Part shown: one piece after another, positions 23,191 through 35,276 of the stretch | Position numbering within the stretch: position 1 is the stretch's first letter | Layout: the number at the start of each line of letters is the position of its first letter | From: Saussurea involucrata | Lineage: Eukaryota; Streptophyta; Magnoliopsida; Asterales; Asteraceae | Length of the DNA stretch: 64,000 nt | Reading direction: 5' to 3' | Assembly (NCBI GenBank): GCA_033807775.1 | Contig: CM066319.1 | Location: forward strand, 140,852,983-140,916,982 | Notes under the pieces: model-generated | What the model saw: the letters and a program-made list of their open reading frames with translations, nothing else | The model's database searches: none | Told to the model about the DNA's origin: nothing | Program-made: the position numbers and the translations under genes

Positions 23191-24560
23191 TCATTCGCTT
23201 TCAGATGTGGGTTCATCTGCCAAATCATAAGATTTAGCAGGCAGACCCTTTCCTCTTCTGATAAGTCTTTCATTTCTTTCCTTTTCTCTCTTGTATTTTT
23301 CCTTGTATCTTTCAGCCCGGTCATAATTTGCAGAAGAGAGGTGTTGGCTGAACTTTTGGGAATCATATTTGGATCTTTCCGATTTTGAGGAAAATCGGCC
23401 TGAGGAAGCAGTTCTGGGTCTTTCAAACTGTTTACTCTTACACTCAGAAGCAAAATGACCCTTTTTACCACAGTTAAAACATTCCTCATTAGATTTATCC
23501 AAAGGAGAGTGTTTGGAGAGAGAAGAGGATGAATTTCTATCAAACTTAGATTTTCCAGAAGAGAGATGAGATTTGGATTTAGAGTGCCCATCCAACATGA
23601 CCATTTCATCAGATAATTTATCAACAGAAGTTTCCTCACATTCTTCCTTAGCATCACTAAGATATGCCTCTGAATGATCATTGGGATCTTCTTGACTATC
23701 ATGGTCAGAGTCAGATGGGTAGGTGATTTTTGGAAAACACTTAGTCTTTTTGGAAGAGTCACTTAGGAGAGTAGAGAAGAGTTCTTTAAAAACCTTTGCA
23801 GTTTCGTCTGCTCATAGTTGAAAAGAGTACCATAAAGAACAGTAAGAGGCATATGATCAAGATCCTTGGTTGTCTTTATACAAGTACAGATATTTTCCCA
23901 AAAATCGGGAAGACAGTCCATAAATTTGCACAGGACTTCCTCATTGTCATACACTCTACCTAACAGCTTTAAGTCATTAAGAAGACTGTTAAAGCGATTA
24001 TAGTAGTTGGAGAGAGATTCTCCTTTCTCATAAGAAAAGAGTTCATATTTTCTAACAAAACCAATTTTTCTGCTCTTTTTAACTTCATTTGTACCTTCGT
24101 ACAAAACACACAGAGTGGACCACATCTCTTTGGCAGTAGAGAGATTTACCAGAGAGTGGTACACTTCATCAGGAAGAGAGAGAGCAATGATAGTTCTAAC
24201 TTTAGAATCAAGAGACACAAGTCGTTTTTCCTCATCAGTATATTTCTTAGGATTTTTAAGAATGTAACGACCAGTAGCAGCAGATTTTTCTTCATCAGAC
24301 GAATCATCAGAATCATCTTTTTCCATGGTTTCTTTACCCGGCCTCTGCGTTTCATAGCGAGCCCAAACTCTGGGGATAAAGGGTCCCTCTTGGAGAATGG
24401 TTGGATATCTAGTATCCACTCCTTCCATGAACAGCATCATGCGGCTTTTCCACAAAGAGAAGTTGTTAGCATTGAACTTAGGAGGTTTTGAAATGGAGCC
24501 ATTTTCAGAAAAGTTATTTTGAAAAGAGTTTTCAATAGTTGAAGAAGAGGAGGCAGCCAT
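23191..24560 (-). pseudogene. Copia-type gag (UBN2 family) with zinc knuckle
   Basis: The frame from 24560 starts MAASSSSTIENSF and continues with the UBN2-type gag core (PPKFNANNFSLWKSRMMLFM; SLPDEVYHSLVNLSTAKEMW; YELFSYEKGESLSNYYNRF). It stops at 23763 after a one-base shift near 23805. In the next frame it continues KVFKELFS-like and reaches a CCHC knuckle (ECFNCGKKGHFASECKSK) and a basic, charged tail ending near 23191. Gag would form particles for an autonomous relative to mobilise. Whether the shift is a mutation or a programmed frameshift cannot be decided; a mutation is simpler. Confidence 0.85.
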
Positions 24561-24591
24561 CGCAGATCAAGTTTATGGGATTAAACTTTCT

Positions 24592-24603
24592 GCTCTGATA
24601 CCA
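24592..24603 (-). promoter_or_regulatory. Primer binding site (initiator Met tRNA)
   Basis: TGGTATCAGAGC on the minus strand, two bases inside the 5' LTR. This is the standard plant LTR-element primer site complementary to the 3' end of initiator methionine tRNA. Confidence 0.9.
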
Positions 24604-24605
24604 CT

Positions 24606-25791
24606 TGTTAGTCCCAGATGGCTATAACAAGTATTGTAGAAGGGGGGGTTGAATACAATACTCAAAATTTTCACAATTTTAATTCTTTTTATTGAAAATC
24701 TTTCAACAAGAATTACACATAGAAAACTTAAGACTGTTGCGGAAAAGAACAGATAAACTATTCTAACAATCTTACAAAAAGTATACAACAAAATAACTAA
24801 GAACACTTAGAACAAAGCTATAAAGTTTTTCAAGCAAACTGGAAATTCTTGCACTTAGAGAATTCTTCCAGTTTGCGTAGAATATCAAGAGCTCACAGTA
24901 ATCTTCAAAGTCTCTCAAGATGTGTGTTTCAGTATGGAGAGCTCTTCCTTTTATAGTGACAAGGAGTGTGCAAGCATTGAATGCTTGGGACACTTGTCAT
25001 CTTCACACTTGCTGAGGATGTTGACTTCTGGAAAGTTGTGAAGTCCTTGTCACCTTTTACAAGGTACAGTCAGAAGAGCTCATGCATGAGAAAAGAGCTT
25101 TGCATGGAAATGGATAATAAGACAGAAGGTCACTTTATCCATGTAGAAAATATCTTCTCAATTTGTCTTCTTATGTCTCTCATTTTTGTCTTCTTTTGCT
25201 TCTCAAAATCTCTTTCAACAAATGCACCACCGAAGAAAGGTTGTAAGATTTCTTCCAAGACAAAATGAATTTGCTTCTCATTTTGTCTTATTATGTCTCT
25301 CACTTTTGTCTCCTTTTGCTTCTCAGATTTTCTTTCAAGAAAAGCACCACCGATGGAAACTTGGGATATGTGACACATCTTTGGAGAAAACATCTTTGAA
25401 GCTTCTTTGAGGTCCCACCGAAATGTCATTTGGGATATGTGACACATCTTTGAGATATGTGACATCATCTTTGAGATATATGACATCATCTTTGGGAAAA
25501 GCTTCTTTGAGACTTGGCCGAAATAGAGAGAAGTTTCGGTGGAGATACCACCGAAATTGTGAGAACAATTTCGGTGAACAATGACTTGTATGTTTGAGAA
25601 AAGATCTTTCACTTCCACAATGAGAGAATCTTTAATCTTGACTTTGGTTGATCTTTGACTTCACCAAACATTTGATATCTTGTACAAGCCATTACAAAGA
25701 ACCATGCATCCAAAATTTCTCTAAGTATAAAATGTTTTTCAAAGTATAAAAGGAGATCATGAGGTCATCTTCAAATCTTGATGACCCAACA
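24606..25791 (-). repeat. 5' LTR of gag-only copia element
   Basis: On the minus strand it begins TGTTGGGTCATCAAG and ends ATCTGGGACTAACA. It contains several inverted CACCGAAA / TTTCGGTG words. No protein is predicted: the ORFs inside are chance frames repeated identically in the other LTR. Confidence 0.9.
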
Positions 25792-26855
25792 ATAACCGAT
25801 ATACTAGAGGATAAGTTTTATGTTTTTTTGTATCCACCATCAATCTAGCAAGCTCGGCAATACCACTCAAATCGGCAAATCTTTCATCATGACGAACTAT
25901 CACATAGTACATGTTAAGTTCTTTCTCAAGAGCGATCCTTTCCAAACGATCAAAATCACAAGGATACAACTTACTCAACTCCAACAAATCCGGTATTTTG
26001 AAATGAGAAAATGAATCACATGGACTCAAAGCTGCTATATATTTAAGTAAATCGGTGCTTACCTCACTAAATCGATCCCTAAACTCTTGAAGTTGCATGT
26101 CCACAACAGTGTTGAAAATTTCAAACTCGTAATAATGACGATTGGTGATGTTGGTCCTTCGTCTTCCATTCTTTTTATAACATTCTGCCATGTCCAACGA
26201 TTCAAGACCATTTGTTTCACAAAAAGAATACATTTTCTTCAAAAGTGACTCAAACCCGGTTTCCCTAAACGTTTGCAATAGTTGCTTGGTTCCTCTTACC
26301 AATGAAATTGCTTCCACGATATCTTGATCCTTTTTTTAAGTGCACGTGACAATAAATATGTGACCTCTAAAATACGACACATCAAGTGCAAAAAAATTAC
26401 AAAATCAAAAGTCTTCAAATAAGCTAGAATACGGTTGCTTGAGTGCGACTAAAACCATTATCACCGTCCTCTTCAACATATTGAAGCACTTCAATAACAT
26501 TCGGAAATAAAGCAATCAAACTCACCATGGGTTTGTAATAGGAACCCCATCGTGTATCTCCGGCTCGTATAAGAGAAATCTCTTGGTTCAACCCACGTCC
26601 GGTTTCAATTTCACACTTACCAATTGCTTCTTGCACTCTATCTTTGTAACTTTGTCGGAGCATGTCTTTATGTTTGCAAGAAGCATTAACCACATTAACC
26701 ACCATGTTTAGCATATTAAAAAAGTTCTCAACTCCCTCGTGTTTGTTTGCAACCGCTACAACAACTAATTGAAGTGGGTGAGCAAAACAATGAATATAAT
26801 ATGTCGAGCTATTATCATTCAAGATCAAAGCTTTCAATCCATTGAACTCGTCGTG

Positions 26856-28701
26856 TGTAACACCCTAAAATCAGGGCTAATTTGAACCTCAAATTTTAAC
26901 AAGTTATGAGTAAAATAACCTTCAAACTTTTATATAAGAAGTGAATTAACCATAAGGAGTATATTTACAAACACTAAATTCTTCGAATAACCTATTAATC
27001 TAATTATTTCGCTATAATCAGATTAACTAAGTTATCTAAGCAAATCCATCAAAATCTCCTTCCGTTAATCGACTTCTCTGCTATCCCAAAACGCTCGTCC
27101 CACATCCCTTTACTTTCCCGAGCTAGTACCTAGTAAGAAAACATTATTTGAAACAATTAGGCTAACGCCTAGTGAGAACATTCGGTTTCAAAATAATATT
27201 TTTAAAAACATCAATGTAAACAAGTTATAACAAACCTGATTACCCTTTTTCTTACCACATGCATAACCATCTTCCAATAACGGGGTTAAACCCGATTACA
27301 TGACTACGATCTGACACTAAGTCAATCATTTCTCATGTTCCAATTCCATGACTACGACCTGACCCTGAGTCAGTCATTTCTCATGGTCCAGAGCCGCACT
27401 ACGAATCTCAACGGATTCTAGATTAATGCTCACATCCAAGAAATTGCATTATACACATGCCCATTTCCTGGAAAGGAAATAAAGATTACAATATACACAT
27501 GCCAATCCTTCTTTTCCTTAGAAATCGGGAATTTCGTTATTTCCATGATTTCTCACACACATCAGAATAATGAATAATCCTCATCTATTCCACGTGTTCA
27601 TAACCACTAGTGCCTATGGATCTATTACACTTACTACACACCTGCCTAGTATCAAACTAGAACAGTCTTTAAGCCTAACAACCTACCATTCAGCTGTAAG
27701 TATGTTCAAGCTACTAGAATCGCATTTAAATTCCTAAATTGCACTCTTTCAGAAATCAGCAAATCCTAAAGTTACTGAATACTCAAAAGTGACCGGACAA
27801 CATAAGTTTCCGGACACCTCATTCTATCCGGATAATATCACTTTTCGGATACCCATAATTTACCGAATACACAAATTGTCCGAATACATCATCTTTTCGG
27901 ATAATACACAACTTACCGGGTACTTATCTAATCCGGATGATGTCCGGAAACCAAGATAATCCGGATACCTTTCGGTAACTATTTACATCCGGAAACTACG
28001 AGGAATTTAGACTTACCGGATATTTTACCTTGTCCGGAAACCTTCATACAGTGGTTTCCGGATACTTTCATTTTACCCGGAAACCACGACCTGCAGCTTA
28101 GAATTTCATCCTAAAACCATATATGTTCCATTCAGCTTGTTTTAAACACAACCATACAGTCCCAATACAGTTTATACACATGTCTTAACATTAATTTGAC
28201 AAAAAACAAGGTTTTAAGCAAAAATGAATGAACTCACCTTAATGAGATAAAACCCACTTCAATGCACAATCTGATTCCAAAATCAAAACAGTACCTAGAC
28301 GAATTTAGATTGTGTTATGGATATCATCTTGCTACTGGAAATCAAACTTACGAAACCCTTTGATTTCTTACCAAAGATTCAGCTTGATTCTTCTTCTTCT
28401 CTTCCTTTTTCTCTCCTTTCTTTCTCTTTTCTTTCTGCCTTCTTTTGCCGACTCAAACACTGGATTGAGATAATATCTCAATTCAGTAAAACCTCTTTTC
28501 TTAAGTAGCCCTCCAATTTTCCAAAATAACCAAATACACCTACTAGTTCCAAACTTCCAAAAATAGCAACTAAACTTTACTCCTTTGTATTTTAAACCCC
28601 ATTAATTTTTATAATTACAAAATAGTACAAAACTAACAACCCAATTACAAAACAACTTCATTCATATTAAACATAATATAACGAAAATTCGAGATGTTAC
28701 A
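26856..28701 (-). repeat. 3' LTR of gypsy element (1846 bp)
   Basis: Full-length LTR. CCGG-rich tract at about 27790-28085, stem-loop TAGGC-loop-GCCTA at 27158-27171. The inner edge is preceded on the element strand by the purine-rich AAGTTGGGGAATAT (28702-28715). Confidence 0.9.
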
Positions 28702-28743
28702 ATATTCCCCAACTTGAAAATGATTTCGTCCCTGAAATCAAAG

Positions 28744-30015
28744 TTAGGTAAACAAGTGAGGATATCTAATCTTCATATCCTCTTCCGGCTCTAACGTTAC
28801 ATTAGCACCTCGATGGTGTTTCCATTGTACTTTTAACATAACCACTTCCTTATTATTATGTAACTTTCTAATTGATCTTTCCAAAATTGCCTCTGGTTCT
28901 TCCACACAGTGGCTCTTTTCGTCTACTCTTACATCAGTAAGTGGAATCACATCGTCCTCTTCAGCCAAACATTTTCGAAGGTAACAAACATGGAAAGTAT
29001 TGTGGATGCCTTCCAATTCAGGTGGAAGATCCAACTGATAAGCTTGTAATCCCACTCGCTTAGTTATAGTAAAAGGTCCTAGAAAACGAGGACTTAACTT
29101 CCCACGTTTGCCAAACCTTATCACGCCTTTCCACGGGGATACTTTAAGCATTACACGCTCCCCAACTTGGAATTCTTTCGGTCTTCTTTTCGGATCAGCA
29201 TAACTCTTTTGTCGATCTTGAGCTGCTTTCATATGCTGCCGAATTTCTTTCACTTTGTCAGATGTTTGTTGTACCAATTTCGGACCAGCAAACTGTTTCT
29301 CTCCGGCCTCTAACCAACACACCGGCGTTCTACATTTCCGGCCATACAAAGCTTCGAAAGGTGCTCTTCCAATACTAGAATGGTAACTATTGTTATACGC
29401 AAATTCCATTAAAGGTAAATGCGCATCCCAGTTACCTCCAAAATCTAATACACAGGACCGGAGCATGTCTTCCAAAGTTTGAATGGTTCTTTCACTTTGC
29501 CCGTCAGTTTGTGGATGATAAGCAGTGCTCAAATTAACTTTCATACCCAATTCTTCTTGTAGTGATTGCCAAAACCTTGAGGTAAACCGACTATCACGAT
29601 CTGACACTATAGATACCGGTATACCATGTCTTGACACCACTTCATCAATATGCAGCTTCGCCAATTTATCTATTGGTGACGCTTCTTTCATAGCCAGAAA
29701 ATGAGCACTCTTAGTCAATCTATCTACGATTACCCATATTGTGTCGTTACCTTTTTGCGTCTTTGGTAACTTCGTCACAAAATCCATGGTAATCTTCTCC
29801 CATTTCCATTCCGGAATCTCCAAAGATTGGAAACTTCCGTAAGGCTTTTGATGTTCCGCTTTCACTAATGAACATGTTCTACACTTCTCTACTATTCGTG
29901 CCACATCTACTTTCATAGCTGGCCACCAATAGTGCAACTTCAAATCTCTATACATCTTAGTACTCCCAGGATGTATAGAATACTTAGATTTATGAGCATC
30001 TTCGAGTATTAGCTC
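28744..30015 (-). pseudogene. Gypsy integrase with chromodomain-like tail
   Basis: The zinc-finger region begins before the first Met (HIHPGSTKMYRDL-like reading at about 29960-29990) and ends CRTCSLVKAEHQKP. The DDE core has MDFVTKLPKT, IVSDRDSRFTSRFW and YHPQTDGQSERT. It is followed by the GKLSPRFLGPFTI module and HNTFHVCYLRKCLAEE, then a chromodomain-like end (EEPEAILERSIRKLHNNKEV, LKVQWKHHRG, YPHLFT). The tail is the part thought to steer chromoviruses to heterochromatin. The frame is intact over 403 codons. Confidence 0.9.
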
Positions 30016-31623
30016 TCAATTTCCTCCAGTTTTAGGCACCCAAACACGACCTTGGAATAGTTTAATCCCACGACCATCTTCAGTCAATAGAAGATGTTGC
30101 TTATTCATGACTTCATCTTTCAGATTCTTTTCCAATAGGGCCTCCGCTTGTGCCTCCTTTATCTTTTCAATTAAACTGGATGTTACATCAATTCTAGCAT
30201 TGGTCGTTTTCAAACACCCACTATACTCTTTTCTACTTAAAGCGTCAGCTACGACATTTGCTTTACCGGGATGGTAATGCAATTCGCAATCGTAATCTTT
30301 AAGTAACTCTAACCAGCGTCGTTGCCTCATGTTTAACTCTTTTTGATCGAAAACATGCTTCAAGCTCTTATGATCAGTAAAAAGAGTACACTTCATTCCA
30401 TACAAGTAATGTCGCCACAGCTTCAATGCAAAAACAACTGCTGCTAACTCTAAATCGTGGGTAGGATAATTCTTCTCGTGCTCTTTAAGTTGTCTTGACG
30501 CGTAAGCAATTACCTTGCCTCGTTGCATCAATACACATCCCAAACCCATCTTTGATGCGTCGCTATATACCACCAAATCTTCTGTTCCTTCTGGTAAGGC
30601 AAGAATAGGGGCTTCACATAACTTTTGACGTAAAGTTCTGAAAGCTGATTCTTGTCTCTCCGTCAAAACAAACTTCACGTTCTTTCGGGTCAGTAAAGTC
30701 AAGGCAGAAGCAATCTTTGAGAAGTCTTTAATAAACCTACGGTAGTAACCGGCTAGGCCTAAGAAACTTCTTATATCAGACGCACTTCTTGGTGTCTCCC
30801 AATTCGTCATAGCTTCTATCTTGGTTGGGTCTACTTTGACTCCCTCCGAAGTGATCACATGACCTAGAAATTGTACTTCTTTTAACCAGAATTCACATTT
30901 CGAGAACTTCGCGTACAATTTCTATCTTCTCAACACTTCTAAGACTTCACGTAGATGATATTCGTGATCTGCTTCAGTCTTTGAATAAACAAGTATGTCA
31001 TCAATAAATACAATAACAAACTTGTCCAAAAATGGTCGACACACTCTGTTCATCAGATCCATGAACACAGCAGGAGCATTTGTCAACCCAAATGGCATTA
31101 CAAGGAATTCATAATGCCCGTACCTTGTTCTGAAAGCTGTCTTCGAGATATCTTCATCTCTTACTCGAACTTGATGATACCCTGACCTTAAATCAATCTT
31201 TGAAAAACATCCCACACCTTGGAGTTGATCGAATAGGTCATCAATCCTTGGAAGCGGATACTTGTTCTTAATAGTTACCTTATTCAATTCTCGGTAATCG
31301 ATGCACATCCTCATGGTGCCATCTTTCTTCTTAACAAACAAAACCGGAGCTCCCCAAGGTGAAGAACTCGGTCTAACAAAACCTTTATCCAACAACTCTT
31401 GAAGTTGAGTCATCATCTCCTTCATTTCGGCCGGCGCTAGACGATACGGTGCTCGCGCGATTGGTGCTGATCCAGGGATAAGGTCAATACAAAACTCTAC
31501 CTGCCGTTCAGTCGGTAGGCCTGGAAGATCATCGGGAAATACGTTCGGGAATTCACGTACCACCTTGATATCTTCCACTTGTTTCTTTTCCGACTTTACA
31601 TCTAATACATACGCCAGATAGGA
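30016..31623 (-). pseudogene. Gypsy reverse transcriptase and RNase H
   Basis: RT is clear: FPNVFPDDLPGLP, APYRLAPAEMKEM, DKGFVRPSSSPWGAPVLFV, MRMCIDYRELNKVT, MPFGLTNAPAVFMDLMN and the catalytic FIDDILVYS. A TAG at 30922-30924 interrupts (LRR-stop-KLYAKFSKCEFW). The thumb and RNase H follow (VVYSDASKMGLGCVL, HDLELAAVVFALK, FTDHKSLKHVF, VVADALSRK). It ends at TGA (30016-30018). Together these enzymes would make double-stranded DNA from element RNA. Confidence 0.9.
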
Positions 31624-32070
31624 TTAACATCCTTTCATCAAACACTTACGCGCTTTTGCAACATAAATTAACGGAACTTCCCCTTTTTGCTTTTCTCCAA
31701 AGATGAAAACATCATCCTTATCAGCCATCGGAATCCTGATTAATTTCTTTGCACATAGTATCTCTGCTTGATTGACTGTCAGCCAGTCCATACCCACAAT
31801 CACATCGAATCCTCCAATTTCCATCAACAATAAGTCGATCGGAAATTTGGTTTCCCCTACCGAAATCAAACAACTCTCAAGTCTTTCACGAACCAAGACT
31901 TGACCTCCGTTAGCTACTTCAACTACTAAGGCATCTTCCAAAGTAGTGACAGGCATAGCTAGCTTGTGAAAGAATGACTTGGACACAAATGATAAATTCG
32001 CACCACAGTCGAATAAAATACGCGCAGGAATAGAATTAACAAAGAATGTACCCGAAACGACGTCTTTCGA
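31624..32070 (-). pseudogene. Gypsy aspartic protease
   Basis: In the same frame as gag: ARILFDCGANLSFVS gives a DCGA active site in place of the usual DSGA. It is followed by FDVIVGMDWL, the hydrophobic-hydrophobic-Gly equivalent of pepsin-like retroviral proteases. It ends at TAA (31624-31626) after KARKCLMKGC. It would cleave the Gag-Pol polyprotein inside the particle. The Cys next to the catalytic Asp replaces a conserved Ser/Thr, so activity is doubtful. Confidence 0.85.
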
Positions 32071-33294
32071 TTATTTGGCCTCATCAGCTGTCATATGAAA
32101 GGCCCTACCCGTTGGCTTAGGAACATTTGGTTTCTTACTTTGATCCCCGCCCTTTTTCAACTTTGGGCAATCCCGACGGAAGTGACCCGGTTGCTTACAC
32201 TCGTTACACGTTAATCCTTGTACCGGACAGTTACTCATCATATGCCCACTTTTACCGCACTTAAAACATTCCAACGTTGTCACCCGACATGGTCCATAGT
32301 GCTTACTCCTACACTTTGGACACCAATTTGGCTCACGACGAGATTCGTAATGAGTACCTTTACCAGCTGTCTTTGATTTCTGAGAAGACTCTGTTCGGCC
32401 TTCCCATTTTCGTTTGTCTCCAACTTGGGTCTTTTCTTCTTTATCTTTGGCATAGACTTCTTCCATCACTTTAGCTTCTTCAATAGTTTCCCTCAGTGTT
32501 GAAGCTTTAGCATTTCTTACACGGGACATCATGTCCGCCGGCAAACCTTTCAAGTAAGCTTTAATCTTTTCTTTCTCATTCGGAGCCACATGCCCTACCA
32601 AATTCAGCTTTTCCATAAACGTTTCAGTATACTTTCTAATAGACATATTACCCTTTTTAAGAGTTCGAAACTCTTCTTCGATCCTATCCATCTCGTTCTC
32701 ATTGCAGTACTCTTCTAGAATCTTCTTCTTGAACGACTCCCAAGTCATAGCAGTCAAGACTAGAGTCGAAATTGTAGCCGTCACAACATTCCACCAAGTC
32801 AGCGCATTGCCTCTTAACATCTGAGATGAAAATCTAACCTTTGACTTCTCATCGCATTCACAAACTCGGAAAGCTTGTTCCATTTCCCTGATCCAGTTCA
32901 TGCAAGTTACTGGATTATCTGTTCCTTTAAACTCTGGCGGTTTACAGCTTAGGAACGTTTTGTATGAGCAGATTCTTTCAACTCTCATTTCCGCCTCTAA
33001 CCCAAGGTTACCAACTGGGTTTATTACCCCAGTATCAGTTCCCGTTCGACGTAGCTCCGTACTTCGATCGTTCAGTGCTTTCATAAACATTTATGTTTGT
33101 TGTGCCATAGCCGCATTCATCATTCGAGTCATGTTCTCCATCATACACGACTCCACCGTCGACTCTGGCGTTTCTTGGGAGGCAGTACTGGTACCCGCTC
33201 TATGCACCTGACTATCCGCTCCTCCAGTAGAATGTAACCTCGGCGGGCTCTCATGAGTTCCGCCTGTTCCAGGTTGTCCCCTCCCTCCAATCAT
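32071..33294 (-). pseudogene. Gypsy gag with three zinc knuckles
   Basis: Starts MIGGRGQPGTGG at 33294; a TAA at 33091-33093 interrupts, and the frame continues MFMKALNDRSTELR. The gag core is clear (FKGTDNPVTCMNWIREMEQAF; MLRGNALTWWNVV; FRTLKKGNMSIRKYTETFM). The C-terminus has three cysteine boxes: CPKCRSKHYGPC, CFKCGKSGHMMSNC and CNECKQPGHFRRDC. TAA at 32071-32073 separates it from the protease. Gag packages the RNA and forms the particle. Confidence 0.9.
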
Positions 33295-33680
33295 TTACTA
33301 CCCTGTCCTCCGAAGAATTAGAGGACCTCGGTGGCGTATTCACCATCGTTCTGATATAACACAAGAAATAACCATAGGAAATGGTTACACATACATCTAG
33401 ACATACAAACGTACTTTACCGATCATTAGTCACTGTAACGAATTAGAAACAAGTATGCTTGTGTAACAATATATTCATAATAACAGTAGCTAATTGGAAT
33501 TGTGAACATATTATGCATGAGAATCCTCGTTACCATCATTACAGTACTAATTTCACGTATTTCAGTCGACTCTAAGACTATCCCGTCTTAGTACTTCTAC
33601 CCATATCTCACGAATCATAACTTAACTCGTCTCAGCTTAAGTCTAAGTATCTCATCAGCATACTTAGTTCGCTTAAACTA

Positions 33681-33694
33681 TTGCTCTGATACCA
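33681..33694 (-). promoter_or_regulatory. Primer binding site (initiator Met tRNA)
   Basis: TGGTATCAGAGCAA on the minus strand, three bases inside the 5' LTR: the plant initiator methionine tRNA primer site. Confidence 0.9.
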
Positions 33695-33697
33695 TAT

Positions 33698-35276
33698 TGT
33701 AACACCCTAAAATCAGGGCTAATTTGAACCTCAAATTATAACAAGTTATGAGTAAAATAACCTTCAAACTTTTATATAAGAAGTGAATTAACCATAAGGA
33801 GTATATTTACAAACACTGAATTCTTCGAATAACCTATTAATCTAATTATGTCGCTATAATCAGATTAACTAAGTTATCTAAGCAAATCCATCAAAATCTC
33901 CTTCCGTTAATCGACTTCTCTGTTATCCCAAAACGCTCGTCCCACATCCCTTTACTTTCCCGAGCTAGTACCTGGTAAGAAAACATTATTTGAAACAATT
34001 AGGCTAACGCCTAGTGAGAACATTCGGTTTCAAAATAATATTTTTAAAAACATCAATGTAAACAAGTTATAACAAACCTGATTACCCTTTTTCTTACCAC
34101 ATGCATAACCATCTTCCAATAACGGGGTTAAACCCGATTACATGACTACGATCTGACACTAAGTCAATCATTTCTCATGTTCCAATTCCATGACTACGAC
34201 CTGACCCTGAGTCAGTCATTTCTCATGGTCCAGAGCCGCACTACGAATCTCAACGGATTCTAGATTAATGCTCACATCCAAGAAATCGCAATATACACAT
34301 GCCCATTTCTTGGAAAGGAAATAAAGATTACAATATACACATGCCAATCCTTCTTTTCCTTAGAAATCGGGAATTACGTTATTTCCATGATTTCTCACAC
34401 ACATCAGAATACTGAATAATCCTCATCTATTCCACGTGTTCATAACCACTAGTGCCTATGGATCCATTACACTTACTACACACCTGCCTAGTATCAAACT
34501 AGAACAGTCTTTAAGCCTAACAACCTACCATTCAGCTGTAAGTATGTTCAAGCTACTAGAATCGCATTTAAATTCCTAAATCGCACTCTTTCAGAAATCA
34601 GCAAATCCTAAAGTTACTAAATACTCAAAAGTGACCGGACAACATAAGTTTCCGGACACCTCATTCTATCCGGATAATATCACTTTCCGGATACCCATAA
34701 TTTACCGAATACACAAATTGTCTGGATGCATCATCTTTCCGGATAATACACAACTTACCGGGTACTTATCTAATCCGGATGATGTCCGGAAACCAAGATA
34801 ATCCGGATACCTTTCGGTAACTATTTACATCCGAAAACTACGAGGATTTAAGACTTACCGAATATTTTACCTTGTCCGGAAACCTTCATACAGTGGTTTC
34901 CGGATACTTTCATTTTACCCGGAAACCACGACCTGCAGCTTAGAAATTCATCCTAAAACCATATCTGTTCCATTCAGCTTGTTTTAAACACAACCATACA
35001 ATCCCAATACAGTTTATACACATGTCTTAACATTTAATTTGACAGAAAACAAGGTTTTAAGCAAAACCTCTTTTCTTAAGTAGCCCTCCAATTTTCCAAA
35101 ATAACCAAATACACCTACTAGTTCCAAACTTCCAAAAATAGAAACTAAACTTTACTCCTTTGTATTTTAAACCCCATTAATTTTTATAATTACAAAATAG
35201 TACAAAACTAACAACCCAATTACAAAACAACTTCATTCATATTAAACATAATATAACGAAAATTCGAGATGTTACA
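33698..35276 (-). repeat. 5' LTR of gypsy element (1579 bp, with internal deletion)
   Basis: Reads TGTAACATCTCG ... GGGTGTTACA on the minus strand. It lacks 267 bp present in the 3' LTR (28222-28490 region); the joint lies between two AAAA words. It contains the CCGG-rich tract (about 34635-34925) and the small stem-loop TAGGC-loop-GCCTA at 34000-34013. Confidence 0.9.

Larger units (their letters stand above)
19691..25791 (-). mobile_element. Gag-only (non-autonomous) Ty1/copia LTR retrotransposon, 6101 bp
   Basis: Two LTRs of exactly 1186 bp (24606-25791 as 5' LTR, 19691-20876 as 3' LTR) flank an internal region with a gag but no protease, integrase or RT. The target duplication ATAAC (19686-19690 and 25792-25796) is perfect and restores the hAT sequence CTTCAATAACCGATATAC found uninterrupted in copies B to D. 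By eye only about three differences separate the LTRs (near 19853, 20344 and 20409), so the insertion is recent. The class is known as TR-GAG or LARD; the gag type suggests a SIRE-like parent. Confidence 0.9.
26856..35276 (-). mobile_element. Ty3/gypsy chromovirus-like LTR retrotransposon, complete but inactive
   Basis: LTRs at 33698-35276 (5') and 26856-28701 (3') flank gag, protease, RT, RNase H and integrase on the minus strand. It is inserted in hAT copy E with flanks TCGTG (26851-26855) and CCGTG (35277-35281): four bases CGTG are identical, or five with one change. The polyprotein frame is one single frame (33294 to 28744) broken by five stop codons and no frameshift. Integrase ends with a chromodomain-like tail. 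LTR differences are clearly more numerous than in the copia element, so it is older. Confidence 0.9.

Noticed and set aside
23109..23762. 217-codon frame overlapping the gag zinc-knuckle region
   Set aside because: It is the wrong frame of the gag; the knuckle frame (23191-23604) carries the recognisable motif.
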